This document shows, piece after piece, positions 36,267 to 44,328 of a DNA stretch of 64,000 nucleotides; positions within the stretch are counted from its first letter, which is position 1, and every line of letters begins with the position of its first letter. Source of the DNA: Metaphire vulgaris (lineage: Eukaryota > Annelida > Clitellata > Crassiclitellata > Megascolecidae); assembly GCA_018105865.1 (NCBI GenBank), contig CM030832.1:10187156-10251155 (forward strand), in the 5' to 3' direction. The notes beneath the pieces were generated by a model that was not told the origin of the DNA, made no database searches, and saw only the letters and a program-made list of their open reading frames with translations. The position numbers were made by a program, and so were the translations under genes.

Positions 36267-36612
36267 GAATAACTAAAAGCAAGAAACTTGTATAATAAAG
36301 TCTTAGTTACACATACAGTATGATTTTACAATCAAGCCACTGCTGACAGCTAAACAAACTGTGACAATAGGCTGCTGGAACATAAGATCCTTGCACCAGA
36401 CCAGGAGCCCTAACCTTACTGTTGCACGAGCTAGAAAAATTTCATTGGGAAATTATCGGAGTATTGATACACACTGGACACTGACGATAGAATATGCATG
36501 GAATATAAATATATAGAGTCCCGATTAGCTAGCCTAAATGACAATATGCAGAAACCTTACCTCCAATCCATTTCCTCAATGGCCTGGGCTATTTCAGGCA
36601 TAACACCCATTT
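15953..36612 (-). CDS. DDX1: ATP-dependent RNA helicase DDX1 (gene level, 26 exons found)
   Basis: DEAD-box RNA helicase with a SPRY domain inserted between motifs I and Ia, an arrangement specific to DDX1; known roles include tRNA ligation, RNA transport and RNA clearance at DNA breaks. Seen in order: Q motif ([20 protein letters not shown]), motif I ([10 protein letters not shown]), SPRY ([15 protein letters not shown]), Ia (PSRELAEQ), Ib (TPGRL), II (VLDEC), IV (IVFCRTK), V ([10 protein letters not shown]), VI ([11 protein letters not shown]) and a C-terminal tail ([26 protein letters not shown]). The exons total about 691 codons, against about 740 residues in vertebrate DDX1. The shortfall matches the missing motif III exon (about 48 codons) plus a few N-terminal codons. 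One SPRY exon has a 1-nt frameshift. Introns are phase-consistent elsewhere. Confidence 0.95.
16428..16548 (-). CDS. DDX1: DDX1 exon
   Basis: 121 nt encoding [20 protein letters not shown] then [20 protein letters not shown]. Matches [13 protein letters not shown]. Donor GTGAGA. Confidence 0.94.
16740..16806. mobile_element. TTAA-flanked MITE, copy 2
   Basis: 67 bp between TTAA at 16736-16739 and 16807-16810. CCCTTT at the left and AAAGGG at the right; interior TGTAACATAATGTAAAATGG. The most diverged copy. Lies in a DDX1 intron. Confidence 0.7.
17081..17179 (-). CDS. DDX1: DDX1 exon: Cys-rich C-terminal extension
   Basis: 99 nt, phase 0, encoding [20 protein letters not shown] then [13 protein letters not shown]. 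The WYH, GCYNTRL and IWYNE blocks are DDX1-specific. Confidence 0.94.
17349..17391 (-). CDS. DDX1: DDX1 43-nt exon
   Basis: Encodes (R)[14 protein letters not shown], matching MGLAISLVATEKEK. Acceptor TTTTTAG, donor GTAAAT. Confidence 0.92.
17890..17962 (-). CDS. DDX1: DDX1 exon: motif VI
   Basis: 73 nt encoding (V)[20 protein letters not shown] then [11 protein letters not shown] contains the arginine finger. Donor GTTGGT is off-consensus. Confidence 0.94.
18641..18713 (-). CDS. DDX1: DDX1 exon: motif V
   Basis: 73 nt encoding [20 protein letters not shown] then [14 protein letters not shown] is motif V. Donor GTAAGA. Confidence 0.95.
18891..18979 (-). CDS. DDX1: DDX1 exon: HGD motif
   Basis: 89 nt encoding [20 protein letters not shown] then RKANLEKFK. 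Matches [20 protein letters not shown]. Donor GTCAGT. Confidence 0.93.
19713..19784. mobile_element. 72-bp TTAA-flanked MITE, copy 3
   Basis: CCCCTTAATTGGGC at the left, GCCCAGTTAAGGG at the right, TTAA at 19709-19712 and 19785-19788, interior TGTAACTCAATGTAAAATGG. In a DDX1 intron. Confidence 0.8.
19843..19986 (-). CDS. DDX1: DDX1 exon: motif IV
   Basis: 144 nt encoding (E)[18 protein letters not shown] then [20 protein letters not shown] and [15 protein letters not shown] is motif IV of the second RecA domain. Confidence 0.94.
20274..20385 (-). CDS. DDX1: DDX1 exon
   Basis: 112 nt encoding [20 protein letters not shown] then [17 protein letters not shown]. Matches VNPKTDRLWERL and RTDDVHAKD. 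Confidence 0.92.
20865..20939 (-). CDS. DDX1: DDX1 exon: after motif III
   Basis: 75 nt, phase 0, encoding [20 protein letters not shown] then TVHHV. Matches [20 protein letters not shown]. Confidence 0.93.
20940..22138 (-). other. DDX1: Expected DDX1 motif III exon not found
   Basis: Between VLDEC and DKLMHFPTW about 48 codons are expected (DGLLSQGY... through VCSATLHSFDVKKLS). No Ser-Ala-Thr codon run is present in this interval on the - strand. The only hint is an acceptor at 21667-21668 followed by GATGGTCTTCTT, encoding DGLL in the right phase; the frame then leaves the family sequence and hits a stop. The interval is largely two imperfect direct repeats. Flanking exons are both phase 0. 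Confidence 0.6.
21020..21665. repeat. Two imperfect direct repeats in a DDX1 intron
   Basis: Shared blocks in the same order: GTAAAAAACAATGAATGATT (21126, 21515), AAAGGTCCACCATTAG (21230, 21545) and ACAAAACAGGACCAACATAA (21322, 21593). Spacing near 270-390 bp with indels. Sits where the motif III exon is expected. Confidence 0.8.
22139..22237 (-). CDS. DDX1: DDX1 exon: motifs Ib and II
   Basis: 99 nt, phase 0 on both sides, encoding [19 protein letters not shown] then [14 protein letters not shown]. Motif II is cut after the third residue: human has DEAD, here DEC then an exon boundary. A following Asp would make DECD. Confidence 0.92.
22450..23143. mobile_element. TTAA-flanked element with internal duplication, copy A
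   Basis: Starts CCTGTTAAAGGGGG, ends CCCCTGTAACGGG, flanked by TTAA at 22446-22449 and 23144-23147. The block TATATAGAAGCTACAAAGAT and the sequence after it occur twice (22567, 22918). Contains GACGTTTTAAAACGTC palindromes near the right end. Related to 33905-34896 in the opposite orientation. Confidence 0.75.
23293..23353 (-). CDS. DDX1: DDX1 exon: GG region
   Basis: 61 nt encoding (K)[20 protein letters not shown]; matches [21 protein letters not shown]. Donor GTAAGT. Confidence 0.92.
23779..23831 (-). CDS. DDX1: DDX1 exon: after motif Ia
   Basis: 53 nt encoding [17 protein letters not shown] plus two bases completing Lys with the next exon. Matches TLNNIKQFKKYIDNPKL. The donor GTAATT was chosen because it gives phase 2. 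Confidence 0.85.
24141..24164 (-). CDS. DDX1: DDX1 24-nt exon: motif Ia
   Basis: Eight codons, PSRELAEQ, phase 0 on both sides, bounded by TTTTCAG and GTGAAG. The exon is exactly the RNA-contacting motif Ia. Confidence 0.93.
24298..24320. repeat. (CA)n microsatellite
   Basis: About 11 CA units in a DDX1 intron. Confidence 0.9.
24551..24845. mobile_element. hAT-like element, right end not resolved
   Basis: CAGGGTGGTCAAACTGCAGC followed by repeated AGCTC/CTGCAAG palindromic motifs resembles hAT ends of the CAGGGGTGGCC type. A later TTGTGGCTC block at about 24830 looks like the opposite side, but no terminal CAG or duplication is visible. Ends just before the exon at 24864. Confidence 0.45.
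24864..24928 (-). CDS. DDX1: DDX1 exon: before motif Ia
   Basis: 65 nt encoding [20 protein letters not shown] then [11 protein letters not shown] leads directly into PSRELAEQ of the next exon. Confidence 0.92.
25914..25974 (-). CDS. DDX1: DDX1 exon: linker
   Basis: 61 nt encoding [20 protein letters not shown], matching GFVALSKAPDGYIVKS in the family. Donor GTAAGA. Confidence 0.88.
26864..26917 (-). CDS. DDX1: DDX1 exon: end of SPRY
   Basis: 54 nt, phase 0 on both sides, encoding [18 protein letters not shown]. Near-identical to [17 protein letters not shown] of human DDX1. Confidence 0.93.
27110..27380. mobile_element. hAT-like MITE, 8-bp duplication GTCAGAAG
   Basis: CAGAGGTGTAGCATGCC and GCACGCTACGCCTTTG are terminal inverted repeats; GTCAGAAG flanks both sides exactly. 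Carries the ACGACCTTTTTT...TTGTCAG motif near 27222. In a DDX1 intron. Confidence 0.85.
27848..27924 (-). CDS. DDX1: DDX1 exon: SPRY
   Basis: 77 nt encoding (G)[16 protein letters not shown] then VFYAAVCLK, equivalent to LGLAFEIPPHMKNQALFPA. Donor GTTAGT. Confidence 0.9.
28272..28478. mobile_element. TTAA-type element
   Basis: CCCTTTCGCTACTAGACC at the left and GCCAGAGTAACAAAAGGG at the right are inverted repeats. Left flank TTAA, right flank CTAA. A CCCTTTGGSCCGAA motif recurs inside. Confidence 0.6.
28690..29211. mobile_element. Element with about 110-bp inverted repeats, 8-bp duplication GATAACTT
   Basis: Both ends hold GACAACTGGG, GCCGATTGGGCCCCGGAC and tandem GGGTAACGGGACATCT-like units in mirror order. 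Flanks GATAACTT (28682-28689 and 29212-29219) are identical. The 290-bp centre has no coding frame. In a DDX1 intron. Confidence 0.85.
29708..29733. repeat. (AT)n microsatellite
   Basis: TA dinucleotide run in a DDX1 intron. Confidence 0.9.
29781..29853 (-). CDS. DDX1: DDX1 exon: SPRY
   Basis: 73 nt encoding [15 protein letters not shown] then VNTIKWSKN; matches TIGCYLDIDKGHVKFSKN. Donor GTAATT. Confidence 0.92.
31029..31188 (-). CDS. DDX1: DDX1 exon: SPRY core, 1-nt frameshift
   Basis: 160 nt where 161 are needed. The 5' part reads [20 protein letters not shown] then [11 protein letters not shown]; the 3' part reads [20 protein letters not shown] in a frame shifted by one. The break is at AGGAAGGG near 31091. 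One more A would restore the frame. Could be an assembly or sequencing indel, or a real disabling mutation. Confidence 0.88.
31415..31504 (-). CDS. DDX1: DDX1 exon: SPRY
   Basis: 90 nt encoding [19 protein letters not shown] then [13 protein letters not shown] and the KG(x)GK ending align with the vertebrate SPRY segment. Confidence 0.92.
31592..31858. mobile_element. hAT-like MITE, 8-bp duplication AAGTTTTG
   Basis: CAGAGGCAGACCAAGGG and CCCTCAATCTGCCTCTG (approximately inverted) with AAGTTTTG exactly repeated at both flanks. Two reversed copies of the T-rich motif (CTGACRAGCAAAAAAAGGT) inside. Confidence 0.88.
32087..32134 (-). CDS. DDX1: DDX1 exon: entry to SPRY
   Basis: 48 nt encoding (V)[15 protein letters not shown]. 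The acceptor GAAG at 32135-32138 was chosen because only it restores phase with the exon before; a closer CAAG would break the frame. Confidence 0.85.
32358..32426. repeat. (TA)n microsatellite
   Basis: About 33 TA units abutting the SINE at 32429. Confidence 0.95.
32429..32690 (+). mobile_element. tRNA-derived SINE
   Basis: The head has an A-box-like TGGAGCAGTGGTTATACTGG and a perfect B-box GGTTCAACTCC at 32472-32482, with tRNA-like spacing. A conserved-looking body follows, then a T-rich tail and a TA/TG microsatellite. Probably transcribed by RNA polymerase III when active. Confidence 0.75.
33126..33231 (-). CDS. DDX1: DDX1 exon after motif I
   Basis: 106 nt encoding [20 protein letters not shown], then a basic, Gly-rich stretch [14 protein letters not shown]. 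Matches [18 protein letters not shown] of human DDX1. Confidence 0.92.
33905..34896. mobile_element. TTAA-type element, copy B (inverted relative to copy A)
   Basis: Right end TCCTCCTTTAAAAGG before TTAA (34897-34900). Contains two reverse-oriented blocks ending in AGCTTCTATATAGCCTGAAA (34394, 34769), each preceded by GGTCCGAT...TTTTTGCA.CATTCTGTTCC. Left boundary approximate. Confidence 0.65.
35200..35229 (-). CDS. DDX1: DDX1 30-nt exon: motif I (Walker A)
   Basis: Ten codons, [10 protein letters not shown], phase 0 on both sides, between TTTTTCAG and GTGAGC. It holds the complete ATP-binding P-loop and nothing else. Confidence 0.92.
35481..35854. mobile_element. Inverted-repeat element with 3-bp duplication, copy 2
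   Basis: GGGGCCGTCCATAAATTACG at the left; CGTAATTTATGGACGACCCC at the right; TTA on both flanks. Three copies of the T-rich motif inside. Nearly abuts the DDX1 Q-motif exon (35881). Confidence 0.85.
35881..35944 (-). CDS. DDX1: DDX1 exon: Q motif
   Basis: 64 nt encoding [20 protein letters not shown] then M; donor GTAGGC. This is the adenine-recognising Q motif that precedes motif I. Confidence 0.92.
36181..36266. repeat. (TA)n(CA)n microsatellite
   Basis: About 30 TA units followed by about 12 CA units in a DDX1 intron. Confidence 0.95.
36561..36612 (-). CDS. DDX1: DDX1 exon: N-terminus
   Basis: 52 nt: (E)[16 protein letters not shown] then AG joining C of the next exon (Ser). Acceptor TTTTCAG, donor GTAAGG. 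Human DDX1 starts [15 protein letters not shown], so only about six upstream codons are missing; they need one more exon upstream, ending in phase 1. Confidence 0.9.
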
Positions 36613-38579
36613 CTGAAAACAACAGACATAAACACATTAAGCATTTTGTATCACAAAAAATAAATATAATGACACAAAGTAATAAGTTAATACAATCTTG
36701 TAATTTCTACCCAATCAGGCTCAATCAGCAATCCATGTTTTGCCATGCATCAGTTTTCAAGGTAACATTTGCAGAGAGCAAATCTTAGAAGTGAATTGTC
36801 ATGATGCAAATTGTCCAGATGGAAGCAAAATACTTAGCAATCAGTGGCATAAAAGCAATACGACTTACATGGCTTACAACCAGCAGCCCATCATCTGAAA
36901 GATCCTGCTTCGTTCAATCACAATTTCTAAGAACGAAACTATCAAACTATCATCTGACAGTGCACCACAGTTACTAGAGAGCTACTGATTAAGGATTCTA
37001 CTCTAGTCTAATACAGTTGGATCAACTTGATTATAATAATTTCTGTCTTCTATAGCTAGGCAGCAAAATCAGGAAAATCAATGTATATTATTCATATGGC
37101 TGTCCAAATTATCATGCAGCAGAATGGCCTGAAGGCCTACAAGGAAATGACCTAGAAATGTAATATTTCATCCCCATCAATTATGGACTTCATTTTAGTA
37201 TCTAATACTGTCAGATCAACTACTTAGTAATTCTTGGTTTTCAAATCTAAATGACAAATCACAAAATCAAATGCATATTATGGCACTATTCCTGTGAAAG
37301 ATGCCACATGATGGAATTCAGTACATGACTGTCAGGAGACTGAGTTCAAGGTATTTTGTAGCACTATTGAAAGGCTAAATTATAGGAGCCAACAAAAGAT
37401 TGAAAGATCTCCAAGCCTGAGCCATGAGCCCTGTGGTTCAGTATTACGCTATAGCTAGCAGTCATTATCACCATCCATATGGTATTAATAATGAACTAGT
37501 ATGCACATGTATTTATACAACTAGAATACATTGGGGATAGTGGTTAAACGGGGCCGAATTGATAATGGAAGAAAGATATAATAGGCGCATTGTCTGTTCT
37601 TGGGACGGGCGAAACGTCTTGGGAGCAGATCGTTTGGACAGTGAGTAAAATGTACAGATGGTGAGTTATCTTGCTGGCGAAAAGTCCTGTTACCAACCGA
37701 AGCAAATGAGTGGTTCAGCAGTTAGTGGCCTACCCACTTTCAACATAAAAATTCAATATGCCAATTTGACATAAACTGTTGAGAAGTTAGTTTTGCAAAA
37801 GCAGTAGCAGTTGGACTACTTCCAGACCGAAAGTTTCTGCCAGGTGTCGGTCAAAAACTAGCTGGGTCATCCTAATCTTTTTATCCAGCGGGAATTAAAC
37901 TCAACTCCCTGCTGGGCTGTTCAAACATCGGCGAGCCGGGTGCGACTCTGGTTACCAATACGATCAGCTAGAATGCGGCCGCCGCAGACCACAACACTTG
38001 CAAGTGAAACTTCTCATGGACTCATAAACCAATCGGCGAATTAAATAATACAACGCTGTCATTATATAATAAGGTGGATGAGGAAAGACTAATGAGGACC
38101 TTCAAACGCAGTCATCTTTACTCGATCGTCTACGTTTCAACTGCAGTCAAGACTCAAGATGTTGCGCAGACAGCGGAAGCACTCAACCATAGACACGCAG
38201 TGCAGTTATAAACCAATATCTCCATGTTCTAAACTAGGTTTTCAACCATAGACTTTAAAAATAAATCTATGTAGTCAAAACAAAGAACTAAAGCCGCGCT
38301 TTGGTCAAAATAGTCAACACTCAACAGTCAAGTGAGTCAACACTCAAGTGACTCAACACAGGAACATGCTCAACAGTCAACACTATATTTTGGTCCATAG
38401 ATTTATTATAGTCTATAATTTTGGTCAACCACGAGTCCAGTCAGTCCACGTCCAGGATCTGCTGCAAAGAACTAGCCATAAGTAAAGCTCTAGAATTTAT
38501 ATAGCGTCACTTTATAGTGCAATAGTAGCTGCCGATTCTTAGGTGCTAATCTGACTTAAATCAGCCATAGCCTCGGAAA
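36613..38579. other. Upstream DDX1 intron or promoter-proximal sequence
   Basis: The first DDX1 coding exon should lie upstream of 36612 but was not identified. 38306-38395 holds a short tandem array of AGTCAACACTCAA-like units. A retroelement tail fragment (TTTATATAGCGTCAC) is near 38496. Nothing else recognised. Confidence 0.5.
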
Positions 38580-38836
38580 TAGAGCTGGGTCGATTACGAT
38601 TATTTTTTCCGATTACGATTACGATTATTTTCGATTATTTTTCACGATTACGATTTCGATTACGATTACGGTTTTTTAAATAATCGCGATTTCGATTTCG
38701 ATTATTTCACAGTACCTTTAGAAACTGGCTTTCCCCCTATATTTTACAGTATTCGGCAATCCTCTGTGTATCGATGTTCAGTTGGTCTTCAACAGGGATA
38801 TTCTACACCCCTAACAACCTCCAACACCCCAAATTT

Positions 38837-39205
38837 CAGTGATGTTAACAAGGACCGACCCCCTAAGGACGAGGATAAGGACAAAGACCGAACCCCCAAG
38901 GACGAGGATAAGGACGAGGACCGACTTTCCAAGGACGAGGACAAGGACGAGGACTTACCCCGCAAGCATAAGGACCACAAGGACTGACCCCCAAGGACAA
39001 GGATCAAGGACAAGGACCAACTTCTGTCAGGTACAAAAAAGTCAGAAAGGAAAAAACCAAACACAATTTCAATTCGAATCACAAAATTAGAAAGGGAAAA
39101 CAGAATGTTGTAAAACATAGTCTAGTCAACAGCAATGCTGCATTTCAAATACGCCTTTGACTTTAGCCACCTAGCTATGTTACTGCGCTTAAGAAATTGT
39201 CAAGT

Positions 39206-39254
<49 letters not shown>

Positions 39255-39282
39255 TAATAATAATAACAATAATAATAACAAC

Positions 39283-39364
<82 letters not shown>

Positions 39365-39833
39365 GAACAAGTGTTTTCAGGAAGCTGATCAGTCATGCAC
39401 ACACGGTAAGGTCTAATTATGAGACCACTTTGCAAAAACACTCGTTCAACTGGAACCGACGTCGCTGGGCAACAAAGAATTCTGCTAAAGAATCAACTCC
39501 TCAACTGGTATTATAAAGGAAATAATGACTAAACAGTTTAGAGTAACTCAAAGCAAGTATATAGCCTAAATATAAATCCACATTTTTACACATTTTTTCA
39601 CTCTTACCTTGGAATATAATTATCAGTACAATTGAAAATGGTATACAAGTAATTTGGTCCTTATAAGGACTTTTCAAGGACTAAGTTACAAGGACCAGGA
39701 CAAGGACCGATCTGCAAGGACGAGGATAAGGACGAGGACTGACTCCCCAAGGACGAGGACAAGGACAAGGACTTCAAATTGGTCCTTAAGGAGTCCTTAA
39801 GGACAAGGACCAGGACAAGGATTAACATCACTG
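38837..39833. mobile_element. Nested hAT-like element with AAGGAC arrays
   Basis: CAGTGATGTTAACAAGGACC at the left, GGATTAACATCACTG at the right, perfect duplication CCAAATTT (38829-38836 and 39834-39841). Removing it recreates the sequence of element 2 at this site. AAGGAC(GAGGAT) units run from both ends inward; the frame KDEDKDEDR they produce is a repeat artefact. Centre holds an (AAT)n array. Confidence 0.88.
39209..39361. repeat. (AAT)n trinucleotide array
   Basis: About 50 units with a few AAC/AAA interruptions, directly after a retroelement tail TTACTGCGCTTAAGAAATTG. Confidence 0.95.
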
Positions 39834-39897
39834 CCAAATTTGAGGTCGACACCCCCTAAAATTTGGTGATGTGACAATGATATGCATACAGAATGCA

Positions 39898-40400
39898 TAT
39901 TGATTGATTGATTTATTTATTTATTGACAATTTATATAGCGCAGTACGCAAGGCTAAGGCCTACAACAAGAGCGCTTAACACAGTTCATATCCAATATTA
40001 AATAAATGTGTCTTCAAATTTCTAATGAAAAGTCCAGCTGAGACTGCTCCAGTCACATTTTCTGGAAGAGAGTTCCACAGGGCGGAATTCCACCGCGCGA
40101 ATGATCTTTCCCCAAACTTAGGGGTCTTGGACGGGGGAGGGTCCAACAACTGCACTCTCCGACTGGACCTAAGAACCGATCTCCTCTCGATCACAGTCGA
40201 TCTTCGTACAAGCACAGTTAGATAATCAGGACAGAGTGGATCGTGTAAAGCCCGAAACGTAAGCCAACAGCGCTTGTAGACAATGCGCTGTGGAACACGG
40301 AGCCAGTGGAGTCGATCTCTAAGGAGAGGAGTGATTAGCCCTGAACACCCCCAAACAGGCCCATTCAGAGGGAGGCTAGGATGGCCATTCGGCCCGGGCC
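39898..40400 (-). pseudogene. LINE 3' fragment inside composite element 1
   Basis: On the - strand: RRSVLRSS, then TPKFGERSFARWNSALWNSL, PENVTGAV and RNLKTHLFNIGYEL, the C-terminal signature of CR1/L2-like LINE proteins (FGxRAFSxxAPxLWNSLP, FKxxLKTHLF). Ends in a TATATAAATTG(TCAATAAATAAATAAA) tail. The same fragment lies in element 2. Confidence 0.8.
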
Positions 40401-42085
40401 TCCATCATTTTGGGGGCCTCCATTTGTTTCCTTGTCTAGAATTCTGGGAGAGCTAGAAAGCTAGATAGCTACTACTAGAAGGGGCCTCAAAATTTGGTGA
40501 TGACCTTTTTGCTTGTTGATAATTTTGGGATTTTTGGAAAGCTAGGAAGGTATTCTGCGGTCCTCAAAATTGGTGATTACCTTTTTTCGCTTGTCAAAAT
40601 TTTAATTGTTGGGAAGGCTAGGAGAGGCCTCGAAATTCCAACTGGCCTGGACCTCCTTCAGCCTCTGAAGGGGCCTGCCCCCAAATGGAGAAATAGACCC
40701 CACAACTTTATCCTCGGATGACTTTTTTTGCTTGTCAGACTTTTTGTGAGTCTCTATAACGTTTTTTGCTTGTCAGCCTTTTTCGGTAGAGACTTCCAAA
40801 TTTCGACACTCCCAGATTTTCCCGACACCCCAAATTTACAATCCTACAATCCTAGAAATAAACACACCCCAGATTTTCCCGACACCCCACCCCAATTCAC
40901 AATTCTAGAAATAACCCTGGTCTTCAATCTCCTTTAAAGGATCGAGCCTGGGTGGCAAGACCGATATCGTCAGCGTATCCAAACTTCCTACTAATGGTAT
41001 CAGGTAGGCCTAAGTCGTTTGTAGGCCTATAGGCCTACAAATTGAATAACGTGGGGGCTAAAACTGGACCCTATGGTAGACCGTTTCGTCGACGTCTCCA
41101 GGAGCTGACATCTTCTCCCAAGTGAACTCAGAACCGTCTGTCAGAGATGAGCAATTCCACAAGTTGACAGAACCAGGGTTGCAAGTTGAGCGAGAGTTTG
41201 TACATTAAACCCACCTGACACACCGTATCGAAAGCTGCTGTCAAACCCAGAAAGATGGTACCTGTCTTTAGACGCTGTTGAATCCATTTTCAGTGAAAAT
41301 CTTATAATCAACGGTAATTTTTTTCAAATTCAAATGGTCTTTTATTTTCACAATACATGCACAAATGATACACATAGAAATATGTCATGATACATACCTA
41401 GTATATTTAATGCAAACTTTAAAAAATTTAACTTTAACTAACTTATACTAAGTACCAAAAAATAAAAAAATAAAATGAAAAGAAGCAACAATTGCATAAA
41501 TAATTTCTTAGTGACACTGTATGTGAAAATAAGGATTACCTAAGGAATCATAGATCCCGAAAGGTGGTAATCCGAGAAAGAATGAGTATAATTAAACTAA
41601 CTACTAGCAAGTGAGGACAAGATTTTAACAGAAAGGTGGAGTTACCTAAATGATCAATAAAGATTAATAATAATTGGCTAAATGAGGTAAAAATAAATTA
41701 GCTTAAACTGTTGGAATATTTGAGTAAAGACAGGTAGCTGATACTTATTAAATAACAGATTGATACTACTCAATTACAGATTGGTTTTGTAGAAGAAATT
41801 TTTAAAGATATTTCTTTGAATCGGAAATATTGTATGATATCACTTACGGGAATAATCGAAAATTAATCGCGATTTCGATTATTTTTTCGACGATTATCGA
41901 TTATTTCGATTTATTTAATAATCGTGTCGATTTCGATTACGATTTTTTCAAAAATCGCGATTTCGATTACGATTTCGATTAATCGACCCACCCCTACTCG
42001 GAAATTCGGAATGCAGCAATCAGCCCGGCGAGGAACACTATAGACTCGTGGGGCGTGGATTTTGGAACTTTACTGCTCTATCGGA

Positions 42086-42094
42086 GGACAAACT

Positions 42095-42162
<68 letters not shown>

Positions 42163-42166
42163 CATA
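42086..42166. repeat. (ATCA)n tetranucleotide array
   Basis: About 20 CAAT units between the two composite hAT-like elements. Confidence 0.95.
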
Positions 42167-42215
42167 GGCTAGGCCTAACTAATTCTTCAGCGCCATTGTT
42201 ATAACGCATCTAAAT

Positions 42216-43351
42216 TAGAGCTGGGTCGATTACGATTATTTTTTCCGATTACGATTACGATTATTTTCGATTATTTTTCACGATTACGATTTCGATTACG
42301 ATTACGGTTTTTTAAATAATCGCGATTTCGATTTCGATTATTTCACAGTAGGCCCTACCTTTAGAAACTGGCTTTCCCGCCATATTTTACAGTATTCGGC
42401 AATCCTCTGTGTATCGATGTTCAGTTGGTCTTCAACAGGGATATTTCTACACCCTAACACCCCAACACCCCCAATTTGAGGTCGACACCCCCTAAAATTT
42501 GGTGATGTGACAATGATATGCATACAGAATGCATATTTATTTATTTATTTATTTATTTATTAACAATTTATATAGCGCAGTACGCAAGGCTAAGGCCTAC
42601 AACAAGAGCGCTTAACACAGTTCATATCCAATATTAAATAAATGTGTCTTCAAATTTCTAATGAAAAGTCCAGCTGAGACTGCTCCAGTCACATTGTCTG
42701 GAAGAGAGTTCCACAGGGCGGGATTCCCCGCGCGAATGATCTTTCCCCAAACTTAGGGTCTTGGACGGGGAGGGACCAACAACTGCACTCTCCGACTGGA
42801 CCTAAGAAACCGATCTCCTCTCGATCACAGTCGATCTTCGTACAAGCACAGTTAGATAATCAGGACAGAGTGGAACGTGTAAAGCCCGAAACGTAAGCCA
42901 ACAGCGCTTGTAGACAATGCGCTGTGGAACACGGATCCAGTGGAGTCGATCTCTAAGGAGAGGAGTGATTAGCCCTGAACACCCCCAAACAGGCCCATTC
43001 AGAGGGGGGCTAGGATGGCCATTCGGCCCGGGCCTCCATCATTTTGAGGGCCTCCCTTTGTTTCCTTGTCTAGAATTCTGGGAGAGCTAGAAAGCTAGAT
43101 AGCTACTAGTAGACGCTGTTGAATCCATTTTCAATGAAAATCTTATAATCAACGGTAAATTGATCTTTCTTTGAATCGGAAATATTGTATAATATCACTT
43201 ACGGGAATAATCGAAAAATAATCGCGATTTCGATTATTTTTTCGACGATTATCGATTATTTCGATTTATTTAATAATCGTGTCGATTACGATTACGATTT
43301 TTTCAAAAATCGCGATTTCGATTTCGATTTCGATTAATCGACCCACCCCTA
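42216..43351. mobile_element. hAT-like composite element 2 (1136 bp)
   Basis: Same TAGAGCTGGGTCGATTACG and CGACCCACCCCTA ends and CGATTA arrays as element 1; perfect duplication ATCTAAAT (42208-42215 and 43352-43359). Carries the same - strand LINE 3' fragment at about 42540-43010, but not the nested AAGGAC element. Confidence 0.9.
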
Positions 43352-43444
43352 ATCTAAATGTCAGTCGAGGCTTAGGGTGACGTACAATCATAGTCAAAAA
43401 ATTATGTCACTGGTAATTTATGGTTGACAATCCATAGGTCAGTC

Positions 43445-43812
43445 CAGTGGTTCTCAACCCGTGGTCCGCTGACCAAAAGTGGTCCGCTGACCAAAAGTGG
43501 TCCGCTGCAAATTCCGAAAAACGTTACTTAAAAAATTAGACATATAGCCTATAGGCCTACATTTTCCATGTCAGCGGCGTAGTCAGGGGGGTAACCCCAT
43601 TGGGTGCCCGAACCCAACATTCTTTAGGGCAAGCAGCACAATTAATCAAGGTGACGATTGTTTTTGCTTGTCGGGGCACTGGCGAGGAACGAATATATCA
43701 CACGCGATGACTTTTTTGCTTGTCATGATTTTTCTCAATTTTCAGGTGGTCCGAGAGAAATTGTTGATATTCAAAAGTGGTCCGCAATGTAAAGGGGGTC
43801 TGAAAAGCACTG
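43445..43812. mobile_element. hAT-like element, 8-bp duplication GGTCAGTC
   Basis: CAGTGGTTCTCAACCCG and GGTCTGAAAAGCACTG termini, duplication GGTCAGTC exact on both sides. CAGTGGTTCTCAA is a classic hAT end. Contains two T-rich motifs (43655, 43700) and a second inserted-looking CAGCGGCGTAGTC end near 43574. Confidence 0.85.
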
Positions 43813-44022
43813 GGTCAGTCAACACAGGTTGATTCCGTTTAAATGAGGAGGCTATAGGTTATAGGCCTATATAGGTTCTATGCAATAGAAAGGAGAAGTG
43901 TTTTAAGGCGATACCTATAAAGTTAAACGTTGAGAGACACTCAGCTGGCGAACTTAATTGTGCCAGCAGAGAGTTTCAACTTTCAAAACTCGCCTGGGTC
44001 TGGGTCTGCCTGGGTTCAGAAG

Positions 44023-44328
44023 CAGGGGCGTAGTGCATCAAAAAAATAAGGGGATCGAGCCTAAATCAGTCTATAAAAAGACCAAATAAATATTGTATCC
44101 AAAAAACACCGTCAGTAAACAGGAAGTTGACTCACATTAGTCTGTTTCACTGCCTTATAAAACCTGTTTATTTCTAAGTAGGCCTATCTAACTAAATTAT
44201 TTTTAAATTTGTTTATTATAATTTATGTAAAGTATAAAAAAGTTATTAATAACATGTAAAAAAATTTCTGCTTCTCAAAAAGTGGAGAGTCTGTAGACTC
44301 CCCTAGCCACCATTGCACGACGCCTCTG
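44023..44328. mobile_element. hAT-like MITE
   Basis: CAGGGGCGTAGTGCA and TGCACGACGCCTCTG inverted ends; flanks TTCAGAAG and TTCAGGAG (7 of 8). Confidence 0.8.

Larger units (their letters stand above)
38580..41996. mobile_element. hAT-like composite element 1 (3417 bp)
   Basis: Starts TAGAGCTGGGTCGATTACG, ends CGATTAATCGACCCACCCCTA; perfect 8-bp duplication CTCGGAAA at 38572-38579 and 41997-42004. Both ends are arrays of CGATTA/CGATTT. Inside are a nested element (38837-39833), a LINE 3' fragment on the - strand, and several T-rich motif copies at 40497-40785. No transposase frame. Confidence 0.88.

Noticed and set aside
38556..38568. ATGGCTGATTTAA before GTCAGA on the - strand as DDX1 exon 1
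   Set aside because: Phase fits (MADLK-MGV), but the donor is weak, one residue short of the family, and it abuts a transposon target site; too little to call.
38839..39090. Reading frame rich in Lys/Asp/Glu (KDEDKDEDR repeats)
   Set aside because: It is translation of the AAGGAC arrays at the end of a transposable element; it is not a gene.
39175..39441. Long poly-Ile/Asn frames over the (AAT)n array
   Set aside because: Microsatellite translation with no domain or splice context.
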